NCBI GenBank assembly: GCA_945787585.1
Contig: CALZIG010000122.1
Coordinates: 1 to 5,179, forward strand
Source of the DNA: an uncultured Gammaproteobacteria bacterium
GTDB taxonomy: Bacteria > Pseudomonadota > Gammaproteobacteria > SZUA-140
Length of the DNA: 5,179 nucleotides
Reading direction: 5' to 3'
Shown piece after piece: positions 1-5,084 of this stretch. Within the stretch, counting starts at the first letter, position 1; each line of letters begins with the position of its first letter. The notes below the pieces were generated by a model. The model searched no databases, had not been told where the DNA came from, and saw nothing but the letters and a program-made list of their open reading frames with translations. Position numbers and translations under genes: made by a program.

Positions 1-117
1 CTGCCCAAAGATCAGTAGCCAGATAAGTGGCTGGATCAGGGTAAACAGGGTCCACATCGGCATGCGCATGGTAATGCGCATGTATTTGTTAAATAGATGC
101 CATGTATCTACGAGCAT
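1..117 (-). CDS. ABC-2 type transporter permease, N-terminal part (runs off the left edge)
   Basis: The first 39 codons of a minus-strand gene are visible, starting at the ATG at 117-115 and open to the window edge. The translation begins MLVDTWHLFNKYMRITM and continues with a Trp/Leu/Ile-rich stretch ending QPLIWLLIFGQ. This layout, a short cytoplasmic start followed by a membrane segment containing a QP-(hydrophobic)-FG motif, is typical of ABC-2 type permeases of the DrrB/NodJ kind. The gene starts 3 bp after the stop of the ABC ATPase, so the two are almost certainly co-transcribed and form the membrane and energising subunits of one exporter. A GGAGAG ribosome site lies 9 nt upstream of this start. 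In-frame ATGs at 81, 69, 63 and 57 are alternatives but lack as good a site. The substrate cannot be told. Confidence 0.8.
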   Translation of the reverse strand, partial: MLVDTWHLFNKYMRITMRMPMWTLFTLIQPLIWLLIFGQ

Positions 118-120
118 GGA

Positions 121-1431
121 TTATTTCTCTCCGCCATCTTTGTTTTTGTTCCATTCATTATTTTGCCAGTCATCCTGTTGAGACTGATCCCACTGCTGAC
201 CTTCCTGCTTGTCAGCGGTGTTACTACTTTCGTCCTGGGCAGGCTGCTGTTTTCCTTCAGCCCATGCCGTTTGCTGCCATTGGGCTTCTTCTCTTTTTTT
301 GGCGCCCATGTTTTTGCCTTGCTCACCATCTTGTAGCCATTCGCTATTCTTCCATGACTCATCTTCGCCACCTGCTTCAGTGTCGCCGTCGTTAGTACCC
401 CATTCGCTCTTCCATTTACCGCTATTGCCACCTTTACCGGCCCACTGTTTCCACCACTCGTCACCCTCATCTTCTTTGACTTCGCTAATGCTGGTGCCGG
501 TATATTTAAGGAAGACATCATCTAGTGTGGGGCGTGACAGTGAAAGATTGACAATCTTTGCACCGCTCTCAGCGGCGACCGCCATTAATGCAGCGACATT
601 TGCGCCACCATCTTCGACGTAAAGATGTAACTTGTTATCTTCCCACGAGGTCTCTTTGACATACGATTGTTGTTGCGCGTGGTGAAAAAACGCCTGTTCA
701 TTTTTGCCGACATCATCAAAGGTGACCGTGATGGAGTCACCGTGAATGCTATTCTTCAGCGCATCCGGGGTATCGACCACCTGCACCTTGCCGCCATTGA
801 TGATCGCTACCTGATGGGAGAGGTTATCCGCTTCTTCCAGATAGTGGGTGGTGAGCAGAATGGTTAAGCCAAACTCTTTGTTGAGTTTGTCGATGTGTTT
901 CCATAATATCTTGCGATTTTTGATATCGAGCCCCAGTGTCGGCTCATCCAGAAACAGGATTTTTGGGCGATGGATCAGGGCGCACGCGATATCGAGTTTT
1001 CTGCGCATACCGCCAGAATAGGTGCTCACCAGATTGTCGATCATGTTATCGAGTTCAAAATAGCCCGCAAGTTCGGTGATACGTGCATCGATGTCGCTCT
1101 TTTTCATGCGGTAGAGATGGCCTTGCAGCACCATATTCTCGCGACCGGTTAGAAAGTAATCAATGCCGGTCTGTTGCGCGACGACGCCGATTGACTGCCT
1201 AACTTCTAATGAGTGCGTGTCGACATCGAAGCCTGAGATCATCACGTTCCCTTCATCAAAGCCGCACAGGGTCGAAGCGGCGCGGATCGTGGTGCTCTTG
1301 CCCGCGCCGTTGGGGCCGAGCAGGGCCATGATCTCGCCCTCTTTGACCTCAAGGTCGAGCGCATCGATGGCCCGGTTGTCGGGGGGGTAAATCTTGGTTA
1401 GCCCTTTAATCTGGATCGCCAGGTTTGTCAT
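121..1431 (-). CDS. ABC transporter ATP-binding protein (DrrA/CcmA-like, COG1131 type) with a Trp-rich C-terminal tail
   Basis: This 436-residue ATPase would energise the ABC-2 permease encoded immediately downstream, probably for export of an unknown compound. Visible motifs are Walker A GPNGAGKST (39-47), Q-loop around Q86-Q87 (VVAQQTG), a YSGGM signature (138-142), Walker B LFLDE (159-163) followed by a D-loop GLD (167-169), and the switch histidine in TTHYLEEAD (H196). A C-terminal regulatory region follows to about 311, ending in the PTLDDVFLKYTG segment common in DrrA-like ATPases. The family usually stops near there, at about 310-330 residues. This protein continues for about 120 more residues, listed separately. 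I chose the ATG at 1431, which has GAG 6 nt upstream and a normal family N-terminus (MTNLAIQIKGLTKIYP). An in-frame ATG at 1449 would add six residues but has no ribosome site. The frame stays open further upstream only as a shadow of tsaD. Confidence 0.93.
   Translation of the reverse strand: MTNLAIQIKGLTKIYPPDNRAIDALDLEVKEGEIMALLGPNGAGKSTTIRAASTLCGFDEGNVMISGFDVDTHSLEVRQSIGVVAQQTGIDYFLTGRENMVLQGHLYRMKKSDIDARITELAGYFELDNMIDNLVSTYSGGMRRKLDIACALIHRPKILFLDEPTLGLDIKNRKILWKHIDKLNKEFGLTILLTTHYLEEADNLSHQVAIINGGKVQVVDTPDALKNSIHGDSITVTFDDVGKNEQAFFHHAQQQSYVKETSWEDNKLHLYVEDGGANVAALMAVAAESGAKIVNLSLSRPTLDDVFLKYTGTSISEVKEDEGDEWWKQWAGKGGNSGKWKSEWGTNDGDTEAGGEDESWKNSEWLQDGEQGKNMGAKKREEAQWQQTAWAEGKQQPAQDESSNTADKQEGQQWDQSQQDDWQNNEWNKNKDGGEK
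124..474 (-). repeat. Region encoding a degenerate Trp-pair repeat tail of the ABC ATPase (residues 320-436)
   Basis: The last ~117 residues contain 12 tryptophans (326, 327, 330, 340, 344, 360, 365, 385, 390, 414, 422, 427). Most fall in close pairs: WWKQW, WKSEW, WKNSEW, WQQTAW and WQNNEW, roughly 15-30 residues apart. Between the pairs the sequence is rich in G, E, D, K, Q, N and S. There is no Ile, Val, Phe, Tyr, Cys or His from residue 320 on, and only one Leu and one Met. The tail looks disordered and soluble with regularly placed aromatic 'stickers'. Copies differ at base level, so this is an old protein-level repeat, not a recent DNA duplication. The frame continues cleanly from the ATPase domain and ends just before the permease start, so I see no sign of a frameshift artefact. 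Confidence 0.8.
127..132 (-). promoter_or_regulatory. Ribosome binding site of the permease, inside the ATPase gene
   Basis: GGAGAG on the minus strand lies 9 nt before the ATG at 117, within the last codons (GGEK) of the ATPase gene. It decides the permease start and suggests translational coupling of the two subunits. Confidence 0.6.
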
Positions 1432-1462
1432 GGTTATCTCATCAGCCATTAAGTCAGTGAAA

Positions 1463-1508
1463 ATTATACAGAACGCGTAGTATATCTCTCTTTTTCGGCA
1501 AATCACAA
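1463..1508 (-). promoter_or_regulatory. Candidate promoter(s) of the ABC transporter operon
   Basis: On the minus strand TTGTGA (1508-1503) and TATACT (1484-1479) are 18 bp apart, a fair sigma-70 pair with 4/6 and 5/6 consensus matches. A second, perfect -10 hexamer TATAAT lies at 1468-1463 but has no good -35. Either would give a short leader before the ATG at 1431; starting from TATAAT would leave the 1449 ATG almost leaderless, which also favours 1431. Assigned by eye only. Confidence 0.4.
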
Positions 1509-1530
1509 AGCGGCTGAAGCATAGCTTGGT

Positions 1531-1567
1531 TATAATGTCAGAATGATGGTGATTAACAAAATCAGGG
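1531..1567 (+). promoter_or_regulatory. Candidate -10 element and ribosome binding site of tsaD
   Basis: A perfect TATAAT lies at 1531-1536, 38 bp before the tsaD start, but no convincing -35 hexamer is found 16-18 bp upstream. AGGG at 1564-1567 sits 7 nt before the ATG at 1575 and is a good Shine-Dalgarno match. The divergent ABC-operon promoter lies within 70 bp, so the two promoters share this short region. Confidence 0.4.
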
Positions 1568-1574
1568 TGATTTG

Positions 1575-2591
1575 ATGCGTGTACTTGGGATTGAAACGTC
1601 CTGTGATGAGACCGGTGTGGCGATCTATGATGCTGAGCACGGTCTGCTTTCAGACATGCTCTATAGCCAGGTGGCGATGCACGCCGAATATGGCGGTGTG
1701 GTACCGGAGCTGGCATCACGTGATCACGTGCGTAAGCTGTTACCGCTGATTCGTGAGGCGCTGCAGCAGGCAGAGACCACGCCAGCGCAGATCGATGGCA
1801 TCGCTTATACCGCCGGGCCGGGGCTGGTGGGCGCGTTGCTGGTCGGTGCTGCCGTTGGGCGGAGCCTTGCGTGGGGATGGGATGTGCCTGCCGTCGGCGT
1901 GCACCATCTTGAAGGGCACCTGCTGGCACCGATGCTGGAGGAGAATCCGCCGTCGTTTCCCTTTATCGCGCTGCTGGTGTCGGGAGGGCATACGATGTTG
2001 ATCGCGGTGACGGGCGTCGGGCAATACAGGATCATCGGGGAGTCACTGGATGACGCCGTGGGTGAGGCGTTTGATAAGACCGCTAAACTGCTCGGTTTGG
2101 GCTACCCTGGTGGACCGGCACTGGAACAGACTGCCAAACAGGGCGATCCTTCCCGGTTTAAATTTCCACGGCCAATGACAGATCGCCCCGGTCTTGATTT
2201 CAGTTTTAGCGGTCTGAAGACCTTTGCGATGAATACGCTACATGCCAATGAGATGGATGAACAGACCCGGGCCGATATCGCGCTCGCCTTTCAGACCGCG
2301 GCGGTTGAGACATTGGCGATTAAATGTCAGCGCGCCATCCGAGAGACGGGCATTTGGCAGTTAGTCGTTGCAGGAGGTGTGAGTGCCAACAGTGCACTGC
2401 GCGAGCGGCTCAATCAGATGGCGCTGAAGGAGCGGGCGCAGGTCGCGTATCCACGGCTGAAATTTTGTACTGATAATGGCGCGATGATCGCCTATGCGGG
2501 GTGCCTGCGATTACAGGCGGGGCAGCGGGAGCCAGCAAGATTCGAAGCGCGCGCACGCTGGCCGATCGATACGCTGGCCGCGTTATCATAA
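1575..2591 (+). CDS. tsaD: tRNA N6-adenosine threonylcarbamoyltransferase TsaD
   Basis: TsaD transfers the threonylcarbamoyl group from threonylcarbamoyl-adenylate (made by TsaC) to A37 of ANN-decoding tRNAs, giving t6A, in complex with TsaB and TsaE in the cytoplasm. The 338-residue product has the family length and resembles E. coli TsaD throughout, starting [14 protein letters not shown]. The metal-binding histidines are in HHLEGH (H111 and H115), with D300 in [13 protein letters not shown]. Other family blocks are [13 protein letters not shown] (39-51), VSGGHT (135-140), [13 protein letters not shown] (163-175), DFSFSGLKT (209-217) and VAGGVSAN (265-272). The ATG at 1575 is chosen over the TTG immediately before it because it matches the family N-terminus and has AGGG 7 nt upstream. 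In many gammaproteobacteria rpsU is divergent from tsaD; here the ABC operon occupies that place. tsaD ends 16 bp from the convergent plsY stop. Confidence 0.98.
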   Translation: MRVLGIETSCDETGVAIYDAEHGLLSDMLYSQVAMHAEYGGVVPELASRDHVRKLLPLIREALQQAETTPAQIDGIAYTAGPGLVGALLVGAAVGRSLAWGWDVPAVGVHHLEGHLLAPMLEENPPSFPFIALLVSGGHTMLIAVTGVGQYRIIGESLDDAVGEAFDKTAKLLGLGYPGGPALEQTAKQGDPSRFKFPRPMTDRPGLDFSFSGLKTFAMNTLHANEMDEQTRADIALAFQTAAVETLAIKCQRAIRETGIWQLVVAGGVSANSALRERLNQMALKERAQVAYPRLKFCTDNGAMIAYAGCLRLQAGQREPARFEARARWPIDTLAALS

Positions 2592-2607
2592 GCGTTGCAG
2601 TATAGGG

Positions 2608-3261
2608 CTAAGGGTTATTCGGTGGGTTATCGGGTCGATCTGTGGCGGAATCTACAGTCGGTTTTACAGATTTTTTTGCGCCGATCTTCGATTCAGCGCC
2701 TTGCAGCAGATTGCTGATGTTGGATTTATGACGCCAGATCAGTAGCGCACTCATCGCGATCATCATCACCAGTATTTCGATATCGGGGCGATAGAACCAG
2801 CAGATGAGGGGCGCACTAAAGGAGGCGCAGAGGGCGGCGAGTGATGAATAGCGCAGTGTGAACGCGACCAGTAGCCATACCGCCAACACCGTGAGTCCCG
2901 CCAGCCATGAGATCGCGAGCATGATGCCGAGTGCAGTCGCCACCCCTTTGCCGCCCTTGAAGCCGAAGAAAACCGGATAGAGATGCCCAAGAAAGGCGGC
3001 GGCGCCGGTCAGCGCAATCAGCAGCGGTGATGCGCCCATGACGCTGACAGCGAGTACTGGTAGCAAGCCTTTTAACATATCGCCGAGCAGTACGATGACC
3101 GCAATCTTTTTGCCACCGAAGCGCAGCACATTGGTCGCGCCGGGGTTGCCAGAGCCCTGCCCGCGTGGGTCTGGCAGACCGGTGAGCTTACACGCGATGA
3201 TCGCTGTGGAGAGCGAGCCGATCAGGTAGGCGAGGACGATGGCGATAGTGGCAATGATCAT
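2608..3261 (-). CDS. plsY: Acyl-phosphate:glycerol-3-phosphate acyltransferase PlsY
   Basis: PlsY is an inner-membrane enzyme that transfers an acyl chain from acyl-phosphate (made by PlsX) to glycerol-3-phosphate, giving lysophosphatidic acid, the first step of phospholipid synthesis. The 217-residue product shows the three family motifs: GSGNPGATN (36-44), GHLYPVFFGFKGGKGVAT (92-109) and WRHKSNISNLLQGAE (176-190). Hydrophobic stretches around 3-25, 53-75, 80-97, 111-135 and 138-175 fit the multi-span topology. After residue 194 there is a polar tail of about 23 residues ending PDNPPNNP, a little longer than usual and probably cytoplasmic. The ATG at 3261 fits the family N-terminus (MIIATIAIVLAYLIGS), although the Shine-Dalgarno sequence is weak. 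It is convergent with tsaD and divergent from folB, so it appears to be a single-gene transcript. Confidence 0.97.
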   Translation of the reverse strand: MIIATIAIVLAYLIGSLSTAIIACKLTGLPDPRGQGSGNPGATNVLRFGGKKIAVIVLLGDMLKGLLPVLAVSVMGASPLLIALTGAAAFLGHLYPVFFGFKGGKGVATALGIMLAISWLAGLTVLAVWLLVAFTLRYSSLAALCASFSAPLICWFYRPDIEILVMMIAMSALLIWRHKSNISNLLQGAESKIGAKKSVKPTVDSATDRPDNPPNNP

Positions 3262-3290
3262 TGTGACGCTGGTTTATATGCTGCTAAACT
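3261..3290 (+). promoter_or_regulatory. Candidate promoter of folB-folK
   Basis: TTGTGA (3261-3266) and TAAACT (3285-3290) are 18 bp apart, with a TG at 3282-3283 making the -10 an extended element (TGCTAAACT). It would give a leader of about 70 nt before folB. The -35 touches the plsY start codon, so this promoter and the plsY promoter overlap divergently. No strong Shine-Dalgarno precedes the folB ATG. Confidence 0.35.
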
Positions 3291-3314
3291 GAATATCTTG
3301 CTGATAGAGCCTGT

Positions 3315-3323
3315 ATCATAGCA
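3315..3323 (-). promoter_or_regulatory. Candidate extended -10 promoter of plsY
   Basis: The minus strand reads TGCTATGAT at 3323-3315, an extended -10 element (TGnTATGAT) about 54 bp before the plsY ATG. The -35 region near 3344-3338 is weak (GTGAAG or TGAAGT), as is common with extended -10 promoters. Assigned by eye. Confidence 0.4.
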
Positions 3324-3366
3324 CCTCGGATTCACTAACTTCACAAATAATTACCAGCTACAGATT

Positions 3367-3723
3367 ATGGATATCATCTACCTGCGTGACCTTAAAATCG
3401 AAACCATCATCGGCATCTTTGATTGGGAACGGAAAATCAAACAGACCATCAGTTTTGATCTCGATATGGCGACTGACATCCGCAAGGCGGCCGCCAGCGA
3501 TGCGATCGAAGATACCCTGGATTATAAGGGGGTCTCTAAACGGATCATCAGTTTTGTGGAGGCGAGTAGCTTTCAACTGGTTGAAACACTGGCGGAACAG
3601 GTCGCCGCGATTATTCTTGATGAGTTTGACGTGCGCTGGGTGCGGGTGCGGCTCGATAAGGTCGGTGCGATACGCGGTGCCAGCGGTGTGGGTGTGATCA
3701 TTGAACGAGGGGTTCGAGACTGA
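3367..3723 (+). CDS. folB: Dihydroneopterin aldolase FolB
   Basis: FolB cleaves 7,8-dihydroneopterin to 6-hydroxymethyl-7,8-dihydropterin and glycolaldehyde, and can often epimerise the substrate to dihydromonapterin. The 118-residue product has the normal length and aligns with E. coli FolB from the first residue (MDIIYLRDLKIETIIGIFDW). Recognisable parts are the substrate-binding glutamate in DWER (E21), the LDYKGVSKRI segment (51-60), LVETLAEQVA (71-80) with the pterin-anchoring glutamate at 73, the catalytic-type lysine in RLDKVGAIRGA (K98), and the terminal GVGVIIERG strand. The stop codon is immediately followed by the folK ATG with no gap, so the two are one transcript covering consecutive pathway steps. 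Confidence 0.97.
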   Translation: MDIIYLRDLKIETIIGIFDWERKIKQTISFDLDMATDIRKAAASDAIEDTLDYKGVSKRIISFVEASSFQLVETLAEQVAAIILDEFDVRWVRVRLDKVGAIRGASGVGVIIERGVRD

Positions 3724-4230
3724 ATGGCATCGCTGTCACGAGGACATCTGGTGCATGTTGGTATTGGGAGTAATGTCGAGCGTGAGCACAATATCCGCTC
3801 GGGGGTTGCCGCGTTGCGTGCCCATTTTGGCGATGTAGCGCTGTCGACAGTCTATGAAAGTGCCGCCGTCGGTTTCGATGGCGAACCCTTCTATAATCTC
3901 GTGGCACATTTTGAGACCGACAGTGAGATCGACTTATTGGGTGTTACACTGCGGCAGATAGAAGATGCACACCAGCGTGACCGATCACTGCCGAGTTTTG
4001 GTCCGCGCACACTCGATATCGATCTACTGCTGTTTGATGATGTGGTATTGAAGCAGGGAAAGCTACAACTGCCGCGTGATGAGATCGAAAAACAGGCCTT
4101 TGTGTTACGGCCACTCGCGGAGCTATCGGGTACCTTGATTCATCCGGCCAACGGAAAAAGCTTCCGTGAAATGTGGCAGCAGTTTGATCAGGCGTCCCAA
4201 GCGTTAACCCCAGTCGCTTTCGACTGGTAG
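3724..4230 (+). CDS. folK: 2-amino-4-hydroxy-6-hydroxymethyldihydropteridine diphosphokinase FolK (HPPK)
   Basis: FolK moves pyrophosphate from ATP to 6-hydroxymethyl-7,8-dihydropterin, preparing it for condensation with p-aminobenzoate by FolP. The 168-residue product has the N-terminal GIGSN (13-17), YESAAVGFDGEPFYN (44-58) for pterin binding, and the signature GPRTLDIDLLLFDD (93-106). D98 and D100 correspond to the two magnesium-binding aspartates and R95 to the catalytic arginine of E. coli HPPK. The C-terminal block LPRDEIEKQAFVLRPLAEL (116-134) is also typical. Position 91, normally basic in the family signature, is serine. The ATG directly follows the folB stop, and AGGGG at 3708-3712 lies 11 nt upstream, a long but usable spacing that suggests translational coupling. 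folP is not in the window. Confidence 0.96.
   Translation: MASLSRGHLVHVGIGSNVEREHNIRSGVAALRAHFGDVALSTVYESAAVGFDGEPFYNLVAHFETDSEIDLLGVTLRQIEDAHQRDRSLPSFGPRTLDIDLLLFDDVVLKQGKLQLPRDEIEKQAFVLRPLAELSGTLIHPANGKSFREMWQQFDQASQALTPVAFDW
4210..4227. terminator. Possible hairpin between convergent folK and pteridine reductase
   Basis: CCAGTCG (4210-4216), loop CTTT, CGACTGG (4221-4227) form a perfect 7-bp stem with a 4-base loop in the last codons of folK, just before its TAG. No T-run follows on either strand, so it is not a classical intrinsic terminator. Its place at the meeting point of two convergent genes only 3 bp apart makes a role in stopping or stabilising the transcripts plausible. Confidence 0.3.
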
Positions 4231-4233
4231 CCT

Positions 4234-4989
4234 TTAGTCGCTCAGCGAACGCCCACCATCGACCGCGATCGTCTGGCCACTGATATAGCCGGCATCGCGA
4301 ATCAAAAAAAGTGCCGCACGTGCGATGTCATCAGGGGACCCCTGACGTTTGAGCGTCGTGCGCGAGAGAATGCGCTTTTTGGTGACATCATCGATCCCTT
4401 TTTCGGGCCACATAATCGCGCCGGGCGCGATCGCATTGACGCGTACCTCCGGCCCCAGTTCTCGCGCTAACGCCTTGGATAACATCACCAGCCCCGCTTT
4501 CGCAGTACAGTAGACCGGGTGTTCCTTGAGGGGACGATCACCGTGGATATCGACGATATTGATAATACAGCCGCGCTGTTGTTTGAGATGGCGCGCGGCT
4601 GCCTGCGAGAGGAAGAACGGCGCTTTTAGATTGGTGCCGAGCAGGTTGTCCCATTGTGCTTCAGTGACGCTTCCGATGGGTGTAGGGTAAAAGGTTGAGG
4701 CGTTGTTGATGACCACATCGATCCGTTTCCAGCGGGAGAGGGTATCTTTAACCACAGAGGCGAGTTTAGCGGTCTGCAATAGATCAGCCTGAATCAGTAC
4801 GACTGAATCTTCGCGGACTTCGTTGAGCTCTTTTTGCAGCGCACGCGCCGCTTTATCTGAGGTGTGGTAATGCAGCGCGAGGTTCATCCCTTCGCGGTGC
4901 AAGGTACGTGCAATGGCAGCCCCCACCCGTCGCGCCGCACCGGTGATCAATGCGACCTTGCCAGAAAGATTATCGCTATTTTCGCCCAC
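4234..4989 (-). CDS. Pteridine reductase, PTR1/FolM-like short-chain dehydrogenase
   Basis: This 251-residue short-chain dehydrogenase most likely reduces dihydropterins or dihydrofolate using NADPH. The cofactor loop is TGAARRVG (16-23), the TGxxxRxG variant of PTR1 and FolM in place of the usual TGxxxGxG. The HYHTS (40-44) and NNASTFYPTP (95-104) blocks are also characteristic of pteridine reductases. The active site shows D147, Y160 and K164; the 13- and 4-residue spacings equal those of the Asp-Tyr-Lys triad of Leishmania PTR1. The C-terminus (SGQTIAVDGGRSLSD) is standard for the fold. I chose the GTG start at 4989 because GAGGAG lies 5 nt upstream and it places the first strand (KVALITG) correctly. 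The open frame continues 59 codons upstream with no SDR character. The gene is convergent with folK, placing a pterin reductase next to two pterin enzymes. Whether its main substrate is dihydromonapterin (as FolM), dihydrofolate or another pterin cannot be told. Confidence 0.93.
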   Translation of the reverse strand: MGENSDNLSGKVALITGAARRVGAAIARTLHREGMNLALHYHTSDKAARALQKELNEVREDSVVLIQADLLQTAKLASVVKDTLSRWKRIDVVINNASTFYPTPIGSVTEAQWDNLLGTNLKAPFFLSQAAARHLKQQRGCIINIVDIHGDRPLKEHPVYCTAKAGLVMLSKALARELGPEVRVNAIAPGAIMWPEKGIDDVTKKRILSRTTLKRQGSPDDIARAALFLIRDAGYISGQTIAVDGGRSLSD

Positions 4990-4994
4990 TGCAT

Positions 4995-5000
4995 CTCCTC
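4995..5000 (-). promoter_or_regulatory. Strong ribosome binding site that fixes the GTG start of the pteridine reductase
   Basis: GAGGAG on the minus strand is 5 nt before the GTG at 4989. An ATG directly after it (minus strand 4994-4992) is out of frame with the SDR, so GTG is the best start. Confidence 0.7.
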
Positions 5001-5042
5001 GTTGTAACTCTGTTAAAATATCGTCCTTAACCCTGATACTGT

Positions 5043-5056
5043 CCTGAAATTTCAGG
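5043..5056. promoter_or_regulatory. Perfect 14-bp palindrome in the divergent intergenic region
   Basis: CCTGAAATTTCAGG is a perfect inverted repeat without spacer, 53 bp upstream of the pteridine reductase GTG and about 28 bp upstream of the partial plus-strand gene. It could be an operator for a dimeric regulator acting on either gene. I recognise no specific regulator, and no clear promoter hexamer pair could be placed around it. Confidence 0.3.
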
Positions 5057-5084
5057 GCGACGACCATCAAGAGTATAAAGCAAA

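Noticed and set aside
108..622. Overlapping frames on both strands through the Trp-rich tail (minus 108-521, plus 97-336, 102-395 and 209-622)
   Set aside because: They are shadows of the ATPase tail with no ribosome sites or recognisable domains; the in-frame continuity from the ATP-binding domain supports the tail frame as the real one.
1432..1929. Open extension of the ABC ATPase frame for about 166 codons upstream, antisense to tsaD
   Set aside because: The encoded residues are Arg/His/Pro-rich with no family character and lie opposite the well-conserved tsaD coding sequence; the ATPase begins at 1431 or at most 1449.
1753..2035. Additional frames inside tsaD on both strands
   Set aside because: They overlap a strongly conserved gene and encode Arg/Pro/Cys-rich shadow sequences.
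2555..2580. Direct repeat ACGCTGGCCG (2555-2564 and 2571-2580) at the end of tsaD
   Set aside because: It lies in coding sequence, is short, and is read in different frames; most likely coincidence.
2579..2620. Terminator between tsaD and plsY
   Set aside because: Only a weak, bulged stem (around 2579-2594) and no T-run are visible in or around the 16-bp gap.
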